Assembly (NCBI RefSeq): GCF_030272615.1
Contig: NW_026729165.1
Location: forward strand, 1 to 57,500
Reading direction: 5' to 3'
Origin: Cryptomeria japonica
Taxonomy: Eukaryota; Streptophyta; Pinopsida; Cupressales; Cupressaceae
DNA length: 57,500 nucleotides
Shown: positions 1 to 10,900 of the stretch, piece after piece
How positions within the stretch are numbered: the stretch's first letter is position 1
How the letters are laid out: each line of letters starts with the position of its first letter
The notes under the pieces: generated by a model
Databases searched by the model: none
The model's input: the letters and a program-made list of their open reading frames with translations, nothing else
What the model was told of the DNA's origin: nothing
Position numbers and translations under genes: made by a program

Positions 1-2119
1 TCTGGAAATTAGTGAAGGCAGCGCATCAAAGGTGCGCACCTCGCTGCCCACCACGGTGCGCAACGCCGGTGGGCACCCGGGAGTGCTTCGAAGTGTGCTC
101 CAAGGTGCTGCGTGCACGTTGTCGGAGCCCGGTTTGCCCCGGGTGCGCACCTCGCGTGCACCTTCGTCGGGGTGGGCACCTTGGCTTGGTTTGCCCCGGC
201 TGCGCTCCGAAGCGGGGTTATTGGAGCGCCGCCTCTTTTTTTGTCGGAGCGTTTGGTGGGGTTTCTCGCATTGGCTCTTCCGAGGCCCGGTTGCCACCCT
301 GGCGCGCACGAAGTCGGAAGTAGGGTTAATTGCCCGGGTGCGCACCTTTGCCAGGGTGGCACCTTACCTGGGCTGCGCACCAGGGCGGGCTCAAGATGGC
401 ACGCGCGTTCCGTTTTTTTCACTATCTTTCAAAACGGAAATTTTAAAATCTCCTTTTTTTTTTGCCTTTTCTGGAAATTAGTGAAGGCAGCGCATCAAAG
501 GTGCGCACCTCGCTGCCCACCTTGGTGTGCTCTGAGGTGCGCACCCGGGAGCGCTACGAAGTGTGCTCCAAGGTGCGGCGTGCACGTTGTCGGAGCCCGG
601 TTTGCCCCGGGTGCGCACCTCGCCTGCACCTTGGCCGGGGTGGGCACCTTGGCTGGGTTTGCCCAGGGTGCGCTCCGAAGCGGGGTTACTGGAGCGCCCC
701 CTCTTTTTTTGTCAGAGAGTTTGGTGGGGTTTCTCGCATTGGCTCTTCCCAGGCCCGGTTGTTGGGTGCGCTCCCACCCTGGCGCGCGCGAAGTTGGAAG
801 TTGGGTTAATTGCCCGGGCGCGCACCTTCGCCAGGGTGGGCACCTTGGTGCGCAAACCTTGGCTGGGCTGCGCACCAGGGCGGGCTCAAGATGGCACCAG
901 CATTCCCTTTTTCTCACTATCTTTCAAAACGGAAATTTTAAAATCTCGTTTTTTTTTTGCCTTTTATGGAAATTAGTGAAGGCATCGCATCAAAGGTGCG
1001 CACCTCGCTGCCCACCTTGGTGTGCTCCGAGGTGCCCACCACGGTGCGCAACGCCGGTGCGAACCCGGGAGCGCCCCGATGTGTGCTCCAAGGTGCGGCG
1101 TGCACGAAGTCGGACCCCGGTTTGCCCCGGGTGCGCACCTCGCGTGCACCTTGGTGCGCACACCTTGGCTGGGTTGCGCGGCCTGGTGGGCACCATGGTG
1201 CGCACCAAGGAGCGCTCCGAAGTGTGCTCCAAGGTGCGGCGTGCACGAAGTCGGAGCCCGGTTTGCCCCGGGTGCGCACCTTCGCCGCGGTGGGCACCAT
1301 GGCGTGCACGAAGTCGGAGCCCGGTTTGCCCCGGGTGCGCACCTCGCGTGCACCTTCGCCGGGGTGGGCACCTCGGCTGGGTTGCGCGCCCTGGTGCGCA
1401 CCAAGGAGCGCTCTGAAGTGTGCTCCAAGGTGCGGCGTGCACGAAGTCGGAGCCCGGTTTGCCCCGGGTGTGCACCTCGCGTGCACCTTCGCTGCGGTGG
1501 GCACCTTGGCTGGGTTGCGCGCCTTGGTGGGCACCATGCAGTGCACGAAGTCGGAGCCCGGTTTGCCCCGGGCGCGCACCTCCGCCAGGGTGGGCACCTT
1601 GGTGCGCACAACTTGCCTGGGCTGCGCACCAGGAAGGGCTCAAGATGGCACCCGCGTTCCGTTTTTTTCACTATCTTTCAGAACGGAAATTTTAAAATAT
1701 CGTTTTTTTTTGCCTTTTCTGGAAATTAGTGAAGGCAGCGCATCAAAGGTGCGCAACGCTGGTGCGAACCTGGGAGCGCTCCGATGTGTGCTCCAAGGTG
1801 CGGCGTGCACGAAGTCGGACCCCGGTTTGCCCCGGGTGCGCACCTCGCGTGCACCTTGGTGCGCACACCTTGGCTGGGTTGCGCGCCCTGGTGGGCACCA
1901 TGGTGCGCACCAAGGAGCGCTCCGAAGTGTGCTCCAAGGTGCGGCGTGCACGAAGTCGGAGCCCGGTTTGCCCCGGGTGCGCACCTCGCGTGCACCTTCG
2001 CCGCGGTGGGCACCATGGCGTGCACGAAGTCGGAGCCCGGTTTGCCCCGGGTGCGCACCTCGCGTGCACCTTCGCCGGGGTGGGCACCTTAGTGTGCAGA
2101 CCTTGGCTGGGTTGCGCGC

Positions 2120-3626
2120 CCTGGTGGGCACCATGGTGCGCACCAAGGAGCGCTCCGAAGTGTGCTCCAAGGTGCGGCCTGCACGAAGTCGGAGCCCGGT
2201 TTGCCCCGGGTGTGCACCTCGGGTGGGCACCTTGGTGCGCATGCCTTGCCTGGGCTGCGCACCAGGGCGGGCTCAAGATGGCACCCGCGTTCCTTTTTTT
2301 TCACTATCTTTCAAAACGGAAATTTTAAAATCTCATTTTTTTTTGCCTTTTTCTGGAAATTAGTGAAGGCAGCGCATCAAAGGTGCGCACCTCGCTGCCC
2401 ACCACGGTGCGCAACGCCGGTGGGCACCCGGGAGTGCTTCGAAGTGTGCTCCAAGGTGCTGCGTGCACGTTGTCGGAGCCCGGTTTGCCCCGGGTGCGCA
2501 CCTCGCGTGCACCTTCGTCGGGGTGGGCACCTTGGCTGGGTTTGCCCCGGCTGCGCTCCGAAGCGGGGTTATTGGAGCGCCGCCTCTTTTTTTGTCGGAG
2601 CGTTTGGTGGGGTTTCTCGCATTGGCTCTTCCGAGGCCCGGTTGCCACCCTGGCGCGCACGAAGTCGGAAGTAGGGTTAATTGCCCGGGTGCGCACCTTT
2701 GCCAGGGTGGGCACCTTACCTGGGCTGCGCACCAGGGCGGGCTCAAGATGGCACGCGCGTTCCGTTTTTTTCACTATCTTTCAAAACGGAAATTTTAAAA
2801 TCTCCTTTTTTTTTTGCCTTTTCTGGAAATTAGTGAAGGCAGCGCATCAAAGGTGCGCACCTCGCTGCCCACCTTGGTGTGCTCTGAGGTGCGCACCCGG
2901 GAGCGCTACGAAGTGTGCTCCAAGGTGCGGCGTGCACGTTGTCGGAGCCCGGTTTGCCCCGGGTGCGCACCTCGCCTGCACCTTGGCCGGGGTGGGCACC
3001 TTGGCTGGGTTTGCCCAGGGTGCGCTCCGAAGCGGGGTTACTGGAGCGCCCCCTCTTTTTTTGTCAGAGCGTTTGGTGGGGTTTCTCGCATTGGCTCTTC
3101 CCAGGCCCGGTTGTTGGGTGCGCTCCCACCCTGGCGCGCGCGAAGTTGGAAGTTGGGTTAATTGCCCGGGCGCGCACCTTCGCCAGGGTGGGCACCTTGG
3201 TGCGCACACCTTGGCTGGGCTGCGCACCAGGGCGGGCTCAAGATGGCACCAGCATTCCCTTTTTCTCACTATCTTTCAAAACGGAAATTTTAAAATCTCG
3301 TTTTTTTTTTGCCTTTTATGGAAATTAGTGAAGGCATCGCATCAAAGGTGCGCACCTCGCTGCCCACCTTGGTGTGCTCCGAGGTGCCCACCACGGTGCG
3401 CAACGCCGGTGCGAACCCGGGAGCGCCCCGATGTGTGCTCCAAGGTGCGGCGTGCACGAAGTCGGACCCCGGTTTGCCCCGGGTGCGCACCTCGCGTGCA
3501 CCTTGGTGCGCACACCTTGGCTGGGTTGCGCGGCCTGGTGGGCACCATGGTGCGCACCAAGGAGCGCTCCGAAGTGTGCTCCAAGGTGCGGCGTGCACGA
3601 AGTCGGAGCCCGGTTTGCCCCGGGTA
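2120..3626. repeat. Internal 1.5-kb duplication within the unit
   Basis: This stretch matches the sequence running from about 7695 through the unit boundary to about 1274 of the next copy, an offset of 2,352 bp when read across 1-1274. Differences include one extra G in CAGGGTGGGCACC, AGAGCG for AGAGAG and GCGCACACC for GCGCAAACC. Divergence begins just after CCCGGTTTGCCCCGGGT. The duplication is older than the spread of the 7.9-kb unit, because every unit has it with the same differences. Confidence 0.85.
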
Positions 3627-3840
3627 CGCACCTCGCGTGCACCTTCGCCGGGGTGGGCACCTCGGCTGGGTTGCGCGCCCTGGTGCGCACCAAGGAGCGC
3701 TCCGAAGTGTGCTCCAAGGTGCGGCGTGCACGAAGTCGGAGCCCGGTTTGCCCCGGGTGCGCACCTTCGCCGCGGTGCGCACCATGGCGTGCACGAAGTC
3801 GGAGCCCGGTTTGCCCCGGGTGCGCACCTCGCGTGCACCT

Positions 3841-4096
3841 TCGGCGGGGTTGCGCGCCCTGGTGGGCACCATGGTGCGCACCAAGGAGCGCTCCGAAGTG
3901 TGCTCCAAGGTGCGGCGTGCACGAAGTCGGAGCCCGGTTTGCCCCGGGTGCGCACCTCGCGTGCACCTTCGGCGGGGTTGCGCGCCCTGGTGGGCACCAT
4001 GGTGCGCACCAAGGAGCGCTCCGAAGTGTGCTCCAAGGTGCGGCGTGCACGAAGTCGGAGCCCGGTTTGCCCCGGGTGCGCACCTCGCGTGCACCT
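3841..4096. repeat. Exact 128-bp tandem pair
   Basis: 3841-3968 and 3969-4096 are identical by eye, each running from TCGGCGGGGTTGCGCGCCC to the next TCGCGTGCACCT. This is the youngest-looking local duplication inside the unit and is present in every 7.9-kb copy. Confidence 0.85.
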
Positions 4097-4350
4097 TCGC
4101 CGCGGTGGGCACCATGGCGTGCACGAAGTCGGAGCCCGGTTTGCCCCGGGTGCGCACCTCGCGTGCACCTTCGCCGGGGTGGGCACCTCGGCTGGGTTGC
4201 GCGCCCTGGTGCGCACCAAGGAGCGCTCCGAAGTGTGCTCCAAGGTGCGGCGTGCACGAAGTCGGAGCCCGGTTTGCCCCGGGTGCGCACCTCGCGTGCA
4301 CCTTCGCCAGGGTGGGCACCTCGGTGCGCACACCTTCTCAATGTTTTCTT

Positions 4351-5022
4351 GCCTTTTCTGGAAATTGGTGAAGGCAGCGCATCAAAGGTGCGCACCTCGG
4401 TGTGCTCCGAGGTGCGAACCCGAGAGCGCTCCGAGGTGCCCACGAAGTCGAAAGTCGGGTTAATTGCATTGTTTTCCCCGGGTGCGCTCCGAGGTGCGCA
4501 ACATCGGCGCGCACCAAGGAGGGCTCCGAAGTGTGCTCCAAGGTGCGCACGATGGCGTGCACCTCTGGTGCGCACGATTCGGAGCTCGGTTTGACCGGGG
4601 TGCGCACACCTTGGCTGGGTTGCGCACCTTTTGTGCGCTCCAAGGTGCGCACGAAGTCGGAGCTCGGTTTGCCCCGGGTGCGCACCTTCGCCAGGGTGCG
4701 CACCTTGATGCGCACGCCTTGGCTGGGCTGCGCACCTTGGTGGGCGCCATGGTGCGCACCTTTCGTGCGCTCCAAGGTGCGCACGAAGTCGGAGCTCGGT
4801 TTGCCCCGGGTGCGCACCTTGGTGGGCGCCATGGTGCACTCCGAGGTGCCCAAGATTGGTGCGCACCAAGGAGCGCTCCGAAGTGCGCTCCAAGGTGCGC
4901 GCGAAGTCGAAAGTTGGGTTAATTGTCCGGTTTGCCTCGGGTGCGCACCTTGCGTGCACCTTCGCCAGGGTGGGCGCCTTGGTGCGCACACCTTGGCTGG
5001 GCTGCGCACACCTTGGCACCCG
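4351..5022. repeat. Variant repeat block with GGAGCTCGGTTTGCC motif (unit 1)
   Basis: Starts at the variant junction GGAAATTGGTGAAGGC. The cassette here reads GAAGTCGGAGCTCGGTTTGCC instead of GGAGCCCGG, with more frequent GGTGCGCACC and GGTGGGCGCCATGGTGC. Two copies of a GTCGAAAGT-GGGTTAATTG element occur near 4445 and 4908. No gene is seen. Confidence 0.8.
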
Positions 5023-5130
5023 CGTTTCCTTCATTTTAAATTTTTTTTTTTTACAATCTCTCAAGTGGGAAATTCTATAATCTCAACTTTTTTTGCCTTT
5101 TCAGGAAACTTTTGAATGGAGCGCATCATT
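5023..5130. repeat. Diverged AT-rich island
   Basis: A 13-T run, TCTCTCAAGTGGGAAATTC and TTTTTTTGCCTTTTCAGGAA are recognisable but decayed forms of the module junction (CTTTCAAAACGGAAATTTTA and TTTGCCTTTTCTGGAAATTA elsewhere). The island marks the change from repeat block to 5S flank. Confidence 0.7.
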
Positions 5131-5540
5131 GGTGCGCTCCGAAGTGTGCTCCAAAGCTCTCTCCAGCTGCGTGCACCTGCCCCGGCCGCGCACCCGGCCC
5201 CGCCCAGCTTCGCTCACCTGTCCCGGGCGTCTGGTGCGGAACCTTAGAGTAAGAAACATCACCGTGCACCTTGGCCAACGTGCGCGACTCGACCGAGCGC
5301 GCACTGGCCGAGGTGCACACCGATTTCACCTGGGTGCGCGCGCAGCACCTCGGGCGCACCGGGGTGCGCGCACAACGCCCGGGTTGCACCGTGGCCTGTG
5401 TGCTCGGGGCGCCTCGGGTGCGCGCTCGGTGTCGCCCCCGCGCGCGCGGTAGTGCGGGCAGCGCACCCCGGCCCGGCCCGGCCCCGACGAGAACGCAAAC
5501 GGGCAAAAGGTTTATTCAAATAGCATTGCGACGCCCGGCG
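5131..5540. other. GC-rich 3' flank of the 5S gene (unit 1)
   Basis: GC-rich, mostly non-repetitive spacer with CpG-dense stretches such as CGCCCCCGCGCGCGCGG and CCCCGGCCCGGCCCGGCC near 5425-5485. It contains the left member (about 5346-5430) of a diverged direct repeat that flanks the 5S gene. Its last 50 bp is AT-richer and leads into the terminator. No gene is seen. Confidence 0.7.
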
Positions 5541-5553
5541 AAAAACTAAAAAA
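5541..5553 (-). terminator. Polymerase III terminator of 5S copy 1
   Basis: On the minus strand, T6-AG-T5 follows directly after the 5S 3' end. Runs of four or more T stop polymerase III, and the doubled run gives a backup. Confidence 0.9.
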
Positions 5554-5671
5554 GGGTGCAACACCGGGACTTCCCGGGAGGTCACCCATCCCAGTACTAC
5601 TCCGGCCCAAGCGCGCTTAACTGCGGAGTTCTGATGGGATCCGGTGCACTAACGCTGGTATGATCGCACCC
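5554..5671 (-). rRNA. 5S rRNA: 5S ribosomal RNA gene (copy 1)
   Basis: The minus strand reads as a complete plant 5S rRNA of 118 nt. The ends GGGTGC and GCACCC pair as helix I. The invariant stretch GGATCCCATCAGAACTCCGC is present. The internal polymerase III control region is intact: box A AGTTAAGCGCGCTTG at nt 50-64 and box C GGGATGGGTGACCTCCCG at nt 80-97 (plus-strand about 5608-5622 and 5575-5592). A T run follows the 3' end directly, and the base before the start is C, as usual for plant 5S genes. The product is the 5S component of the large ribosomal subunit, transcribed by polymerase III with TFIIIA. It runs opposite to the polymerase I promoters at the right of the window. It looks functional, but expression cannot be judged from sequence. 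Confidence 0.97.
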
Positions 5672-5701
5672 GTTATGAGCTTGTCGCAGTGTGTACTTAG
5701 C
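5672..5701 (-). promoter_or_regulatory. 5S upstream promoter region with a weak TATA-like element
   Basis: Plant 5S genes usually have a C at -1, a GC pair near -12 and a TATA-like box near -28. Here -1 is C, and CTAAGTA occupies -29 to -23 (5694-5700), a poor TATA match. The -12 region is less clear. The same sequence precedes every other copy: 13595-13624, 21518-21547, 29440-29469, 37341-37370 and 45264-45293. The internal control region is intact, so a weak upstream box need not mean silence. Confidence 0.55.
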
Positions 5702-6071
5702 AAACCGCGACCCACGTGCGAATCCACCCCGGCCACCCACCCCCGTCGAGGTGCACACCCTCCCTCGCGAAGTGCGCCCCGTTCGCCAAGTGTGAGCCCT
5801 GCCCGGGTGCGCGCACCTTGCTAGGGCGTCGGGTGTGCACCCGGCCCGGCCTACGTGCGTGCACCTGGAGGGGGCGTCGTGTGCGTGCAGTGTCCCGTCT
5901 GCAACGCGGTGCCCACACACCACCTCGGGCGCAACGACCTGCGCTCACATGTGGGCCGAGTGCACCTTGGTGCATGTTCGGGGCGCCTCGGGTGCACGCT
6001 CGATCTTGCCCCGGTGCACCAAGGCGCTCGGTTTGCCCCGGGTGCGCACTTGGTGCAAGGTGGGCACCCAA
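5702..6071. other. GC-rich 5' flank of the 5S gene (unit 1)
   Basis: Upstream side of the 5S gene (it is read leftward). GTGCAC and GGTGCGCAC motifs are scattered through it. It contains the right member (about 5921-6005) of the flanking direct repeat, sharing CACCTCGGGCGCA and GGGGCGCCTCGGGTG with 5346-5430. No gene is seen. Confidence 0.7.
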
Positions 6072-6420
6072 AATAGGGATCAAGCACCAAAACACAAGTT
6101 TCGGGATGCAAAATGGGACCCAAGGACCACAAATGCGTTCCAAGACCCATGATGGGTCCACGAGAACAAAAATGTGTTCCGAGACTTAATAAACAAATAT
6201 TGGGTTTTAGGAGAAGAAACATGCTCTGATGCCCAAAACGAGAATCGACCCCGAAAAGGCCACAGGCCAAAAGTGGGATGCGAGACAAAAAAAAATGGGA
6301 CCCGAGGACCAAAATTGGGTTCCCAGGTCGAAGACAGGGCAACCGGACAAGAAACGACCTCTAAGGCTCGAAATGAGTCCCGACGACTAAAACTTGACAA
6401 GAAGCACCCATCAGGCACCC
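6072..6420. repeat. A/G-rich degenerate repeat block (unit 1)
   Basis: About ten imperfect copies of a 20-35-bp element of the form AAAATGGGACCCGAGGACCA or TGTGTTCCGAGAC. Composition is unlike the flanks, with an A9 run near 6290. It recurs in each unit. No reading frame or RNA is recognised. Confidence 0.65.
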
Positions 6421-6915
6421 AACTCGACACCCATGGGATGCCGACCCACCCGGGCTTCCACCTAGCACACCTTGGCACCCACCCACCCTCGCACCCAACC
6501 TCGCACCCAACTTAGCACCTTTGAACCCACATTGGCACTCACCCTGACCCTGGCACCTTGGAACCCACATTGGCACTCACCTTGACCCTGGCACCCACCT
6601 TTGCACTCACCTTGGGACCCACCCTGGCTCCCACCTCGGCACCCACCCAGACACCCACCTTGGTTCCTTGGCACCCACCTTGGATCCTTGGCACCCACCC
6701 CGACACCCACCTTGGCACGCAACTTGGCTACTTGCCACCCACCTTGGCTCCTTGACGCCCACCCCGACAACCACCCCGTGACCTACCCTGGCTAGGGTTG
6801 GTGCACACCCACCCTGGTGCCCACCTTGGCACCCACCCTATGACCCACCTTGGCACGCACCTTAGTACCCACCCCGTTACCCACCCTAGGACCCACCCCG
6901 TGACCCACCTTGGCC
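6421..6915. repeat. C-rich minisatellite, CTTGGCACCCAC type (unit 1)
   Basis: Degenerate tandem repeat of about 12-16 bp with core CCACCTTGGCACC, and variants CCACCCCGTGACC and CCACCCTAGGACC. One strand is strongly C-rich and the other G-rich. It ends at CTTGGCCAGGGTGGGTGCC, where GGTGCGCACC modules resume. The same repeat continues much further at the array edge (46516-47700). Confidence 0.85.
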
Positions 6916-7923
6916 AGGGTGGGTGCCTTGGTGCGCACAACTTGCCTGGGCTGCACACCAGGGCGGGCTCAAGATGGCACCCGCGTTCCGTTTTTTTCAC
7001 TATCTTTCAAAACGGAAATTTTAAAATCTCATTTTTTTCTTTTTTTTGCCTTTTCTGGAAATTAGTGAAGGCAGCGCATCAAAGGTGCGCAATGCTGGTG
7101 CGAACCCGGGAGCGCTCCGATGTGTGCTCCAAGGTGCGGCGTGCACGAAGTCCGAGCCCGGTTTGCCCCGGGTGCGCACCTCGCGTGCACCTTCGCCGGG
7201 GTGAGCACCTTGGCTGGGTTGCGCGCCCTGGTGCGTACCAAGGAGCGCTCTGAAGTGTGCTCCAAGGTGCGGCGTGCACGAAGTCGGAGCCCGGTTTGCC
7301 CCGGGTGTGCACCTCGGGTGCGCACCTCGCGTGCACCTTCGCTGCGGTGGGCACCTTGGCTGGGTTGCGCGCCTTGGTGGGCACCATGCAGTGCACGAAG
7401 TCGGAGCCCGGTTTGCCCCGGGCGCGCACCTCCGCCAGGGTGGGCACCTTGGTGCGCACAACTTGCCTGGGCTGCGCATCAGGAAGGGCTCAAGATGGCA
7501 CCCGCGTTCCGTTTTTTTCACTATCTTTCAGAACGGAAATTTTAAAATATCGTTTTTTTTTGCCTTTTCTGGAAATTAGTGAAGGCAGCGCATCAAAGGT
7601 GCGCAACGCTGGTGCGAACCTGGGAGCGCTCCGATGTGTGCTCCAAGGTGCGGCGTGCACGAAGTCGGAGCCCGGTTTGCCTCGGGTGCGCCCTGGTGGG
7701 CACCATGGTGCGCACCAAGGAGCGCTCCGAAGTGTGCTCCAAGGTGCGGCCTGCACGAAGTCGGAGCCCGGTTTGCCCCGGGTGTGCACCTCGGGTGGGC
7801 ACCTTGGTGCGCATGCCTTGCCTGGGCTGCGCACCAGGGCGGGCTCAAGATGGCACCCGCGTTCCTTTTTTTTCACTATCTTTCAAAACGGAAATTTTAA
7901 AATCTCATTTTTTTTTGCCTTTT
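6916..7923. repeat. Right-hand GGTGCGCACC block of the unit
   Basis: Modules starting at 7057 and 7571. It resembles about 1395-2352 but with internal deletions, for example a shortened segment near 7682 where TTTGCCTCGGGTGCGCCC joins directly to CTGGTGGGCACCATGG. The AT-rich island at about 6990-7070 is extended by a second T run. Confidence 0.8.
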
Positions 7924-10900
7924 TCTGGAAATTAGTGAAGGCAGCGCATCAAAGGTGCGCACCTCGCTGCCCACCACGGTGCGCAACGCCGGTGGGCACC
8001 CGGGAGTGCTTCGAAGTGTGCTCCAAGGTGCTGCGTGCACGTTGTCGGAGCCCGGTTTGCCCCGGGTGCGCACCTCGCGTGCACCTTCGTCGGGGTGGGC
8101 ACCTTGGCTTGGTTTGCCCCGGCTGCGCTCCGAAGCGGGGTTATTGGAGCGCCGCCTCTTTTTTTGTCGGAGCGTTTGGTGGGGTTTCTCGCATTGGCTC
8201 TTCCGAGGCCCGGTTGCCACCCTGGCGCGCACGAAGTCGGAAGTAGGGTTAATTGCCCGGGTGCGCACCTTTGCCAGGGTGGCACCTTACCTGGGCTGCG
8301 CACCAGGGCGGGCTCAAGATGGCACGCGCGTTCCGTTTTTTTCACTATCTTTCAAAACGGAAATTTTAAAATCTCCTTTTTTTTTTGCCTTTTCTGGAAA
8401 TTAGTGAAGGCAGCGCATCAAAGGTGCGCACCTCGCTGCCCACCTTGGTGTGCTCTGAGGTGCGCACCCGGGAGCGCTACGAAGTGTGCTCCAAGGTGCG
8501 GCGTGCACGTTGTCGGAGCCCGGTTTGCCCCGGGTGCGCACCTCGCCTGCACCTTGGCCGGGGTGGGCACCTTGGCTGGGTTTGCCCAGGGTGCGCTCCG
8601 AAGCGGGGTTACTGGAGCGCCCCCTCTTTTTTTGTCAGAGAGTTTGGTGGGGTTTCTCGCATTGGCTCTTCCCAGGCCCGGTTGTTGGGTGCGCTCCCAC
8701 CCTGGCGCGCGCGAAGTTGGAAGTTGGGTTAATTGCCCGGGCGCGCACCTTCGCCAGGGTGGGCACCTTGGTGCGCAAACCTTGGCTGGGCTGCGCACCA
8801 GGGCGGGCTCAAGATGGCACCAGCATTCCCTTTTTCTCACTATCTTTCAAAACGGAAATTTTAAAATCTCGTTTTTTTTTTGCCTTTTATGGAAATTAGT
8901 GAAGGCATCGCATCAAAGGTGCGCACCTCGCTGCCCACCTTGGTGTGCTCCGAGGTGCCCACCACGGTGCGCAACGCCGGTGCGAACCCGGGAGCGCCCC
9001 GATGTGTGCTCCAAGGTGCGGCGTGCACGAAGTCGGACCCCGGTTTGCCCCGGGTGCGCACCTCGCGTGCACCTTGGTGCGCACACCTTGGCTGGGTTGC
9101 GCGGCCTGGTGGGCACCATGGTGCGCACCAAGGAGCGCTCCGAAGTGTGCTCCAAGGTGCGGCGTGCACGAAGTCGGAGCCCGGTTTGCCCCGGGTGCGC
9201 ACCTTCGCCGCGGTGGGCACCATGGCGTGCACGAAGTCGGAGCCCGGTTTGCCCCGGGTGCGCACCTCGCGTGCACCTTCGCCGGGGTGGGCACCTCGGC
9301 TGGGTTGCGCGCCCTGGTGCGCACCAAGGAGCGCTCTGAAGTGTGCTCCAAGGTGCGGCGTGCACGAAGTCGGAGCCCGGTTTGCCCCGGGTGTGCACCT
9401 CGCGTGCACCTTCGCTGCGGTGGGCACCTTGGCTGGGTTGCGCGCCTTGGTGGGCACCATGCAGTGCACGAAGTCGGAGCCCGGTTTGCCCCGGGCGCGC
9501 ACCTCCGCCAGGGTGGGCACCTTGGTGCGCACAACTTGCCTGGGCTGCGCACCAGGAAGGGCTCAAGATGGCACCCGCGTTCCGTTTTTTTCACTATCTT
9601 TCAGAACGGAAATTTTAAAATATCGTTTTTTTTTGCCTTTTCTGGAAATTAGTGAAGGCAGCGCATCAAAGGTGCGCAACGCTGGTGCGAACCTGGGAGC
9701 GCTCCGATGTGTGCTCCAAGGTGCGGCGTGCACGAAGTCGGACCCCGGTTTGCCCCGGGTGCGCACCTCGCGTGCACCTTGGTGCGCACACCTTGGCTGG
9801 GTTGCGCGCCCTGGTGGGCACCATGGTGCGCACCAAGGAGCGCTCCGAAGTGTGCTCCAAGGTGCGGCGTGCACGAAGTCGGAGCCCGGTTTGCCCCGGG
9901 TGCGCACCTCGCGTGCACCTTCGCCGCGGTGGGCACCATGGCGTGCACGAAGTCGGAGCCCGGTTTGCCCCGGGTGCGCACCTCGCGTGCACCTTCGCCG
10001 GGGTGGGCACCTTAGTGTGCAGACCTTGGCTGGGTTGCGCGCCCTGGTGGGCACCATGGTGCGCACCAAGGAGCGCTCCGAAGTGTGCTCCAAGGTGCGG
10101 CCTGCACGAAGTCGGAGCCCGGTTTGCCCCGGGTGTGCACCTCGGGTGGGCACCTTGGTGCGCATGCCTTGCCTGGGCTGCACACCAGGGCGGGCTCAAG
10201 ATGGCACCCGCGTTCCTTTTTTTTCACTATCTTTCAAAACGGAAATTTTAAAATCTCATTTTTTTTTGCCTTTTTCTGGAAATTAGTGAAGGCAGCGCAT
10301 CAAAGGTGCGCACCTCGCTGCCCACCACGGTGCGCAACGCCGGTGGGCACCCGGGAGTGCTTCGAAGTGTGCTCCAAGGTGCTGCGTGCACGTTGTCGGA
10401 GCCCGGTTTGCCCCGGGTGCGCACCTCGCGTGCACCTTCGTCGGGGTGGGCACCTTGGCTGGGTTTGCCCCGGCTGCGCTCCGAAGCGGGGTTATTGGAG
10501 CGCCGCCTCTTTTTTTGTCGGAGCGTTTGGTGGGGTTTCTCGCATTGGCTCTTCCGAGGCCCGGTTGCCACCCTGGCGCGCACGAAGTCGGAAGTAGGGT
10601 TAATTGCCCGGGTGCGCACCTTTGCCAGGGTGGGCACCTTACCTGGGCTGCGCACCAGGGCGGGCTCAAGATGGCACGCGCGTTCCGTTTTTTTCACTAT
10701 CTTTCAAAACGGAAATTTTAAAATCTCCTTTTTTTTTTGCCTTTTCTGGAAATTAGTGAAGGCAGCGCATCAAAGGTGCGCACCTCGCTGCCCACCTTGG
10801 TGTGCTCTGAGGTGCGCACCCGGGAGCGCTACGAAGTGTGCTCCAAGGTGCGGCGTGCACGTTGTCGGAGCCCGGTTTGCCCCGGGTGCGCACCTCGCCT

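Larger units (their letters stand above)
1..4350. repeat. GGTGCGCACC higher-order repeat block (unit 1)
   Basis: Seven modules of 469, 495, 753, 634, 470, 495 and 1,040 bp, each starting at an AT-rich island. The body repeats a roughly 115-130-bp cassette with the ordered elements CACCAAGGAGCGCTCCGAAG, TGTGCTCCAAGGTGCGGCG, TGCACGAAGTCGGAGCCCGG, TTTGCCCCGGGTGCGCACC and TCGCGTGCACCTTCGCC. Nearly every element is a short palindrome. Two modules (about 4-967 and 2355-3319) carry an extra CGCCTCTTTTTTTGTCGGAG segment. Several frames are open on both strands, as expected for stop-poor repeats, and I see no coding signal. Confidence 0.9.
1..7923. repeat. 7.9-kb spacer unit, copy 1
   Basis: Reference copy. 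It is a higher-order repeat of modules that each open with an AT-rich island ending in GGAAATTAGTGAAGGC; module starts are 4, 473, 968, 1721, 2355, 2825, 3320, 4360 (variant GGAAATTGGTG), 5104 (diverged), 7057, 7571, and then 7927 in the next copy. Within modules the sequence is built from GGTGCGCACC, GTGCAC and CCCGGTTTGCCCCGGG motifs. The order is repeat block (1-5022), 5S 3' flank, 5S gene on the minus strand (5554-5671), 5S 5' flank, A/G-rich block (about 6072-6420), C-rich minisatellite (about 6421-6915), then further GGTGCGCACC modules to the end. Sub-blocks are annotated separately for this copy only. Confidence 0.96.

Noticed and set aside
2383-4371. Very long open frames on both strands (this one 662 codons; also 3325-5064 minus, 579 codons), recurring in every unit
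   Set aside because: They consist of frame-shifted readings of the same GC-rich palindromic repeat, are open in several frames at once, change with the one-T loss in unit 4, and show no domain. Stop-poor repeats explain them.
5554-5671. 5S sequence as part of a Cassandra-type retrotransposon
   Set aside because: Cassandra elements carry 5S-like sequence in paired LTRs of a few hundred bp with a primer-binding site and polypurine tract. Here there is one complete 5S per 7.9 kb, with a terminator and no LTR pair.
5855-6076. 73-codon frame with a zinc-finger-like CPVC...H...H pattern
   Set aside because: The spacing between the second Cys and first His is 15, not the usual 12. It is a single isolated pattern in low-complexity GTGCAC-rich spacer beside the 5S gene, with no conserved hydrophobic core; chance is more likely.
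6421-6915. C-rich repeat as telomere-like or G-quadruplex locus
   Set aside because: The core CCACCTTGGCACC is not a telomere repeat, and G runs on the other strand are mostly two or three long and irregular, so a quadruplex claim is not supported by reading alone.
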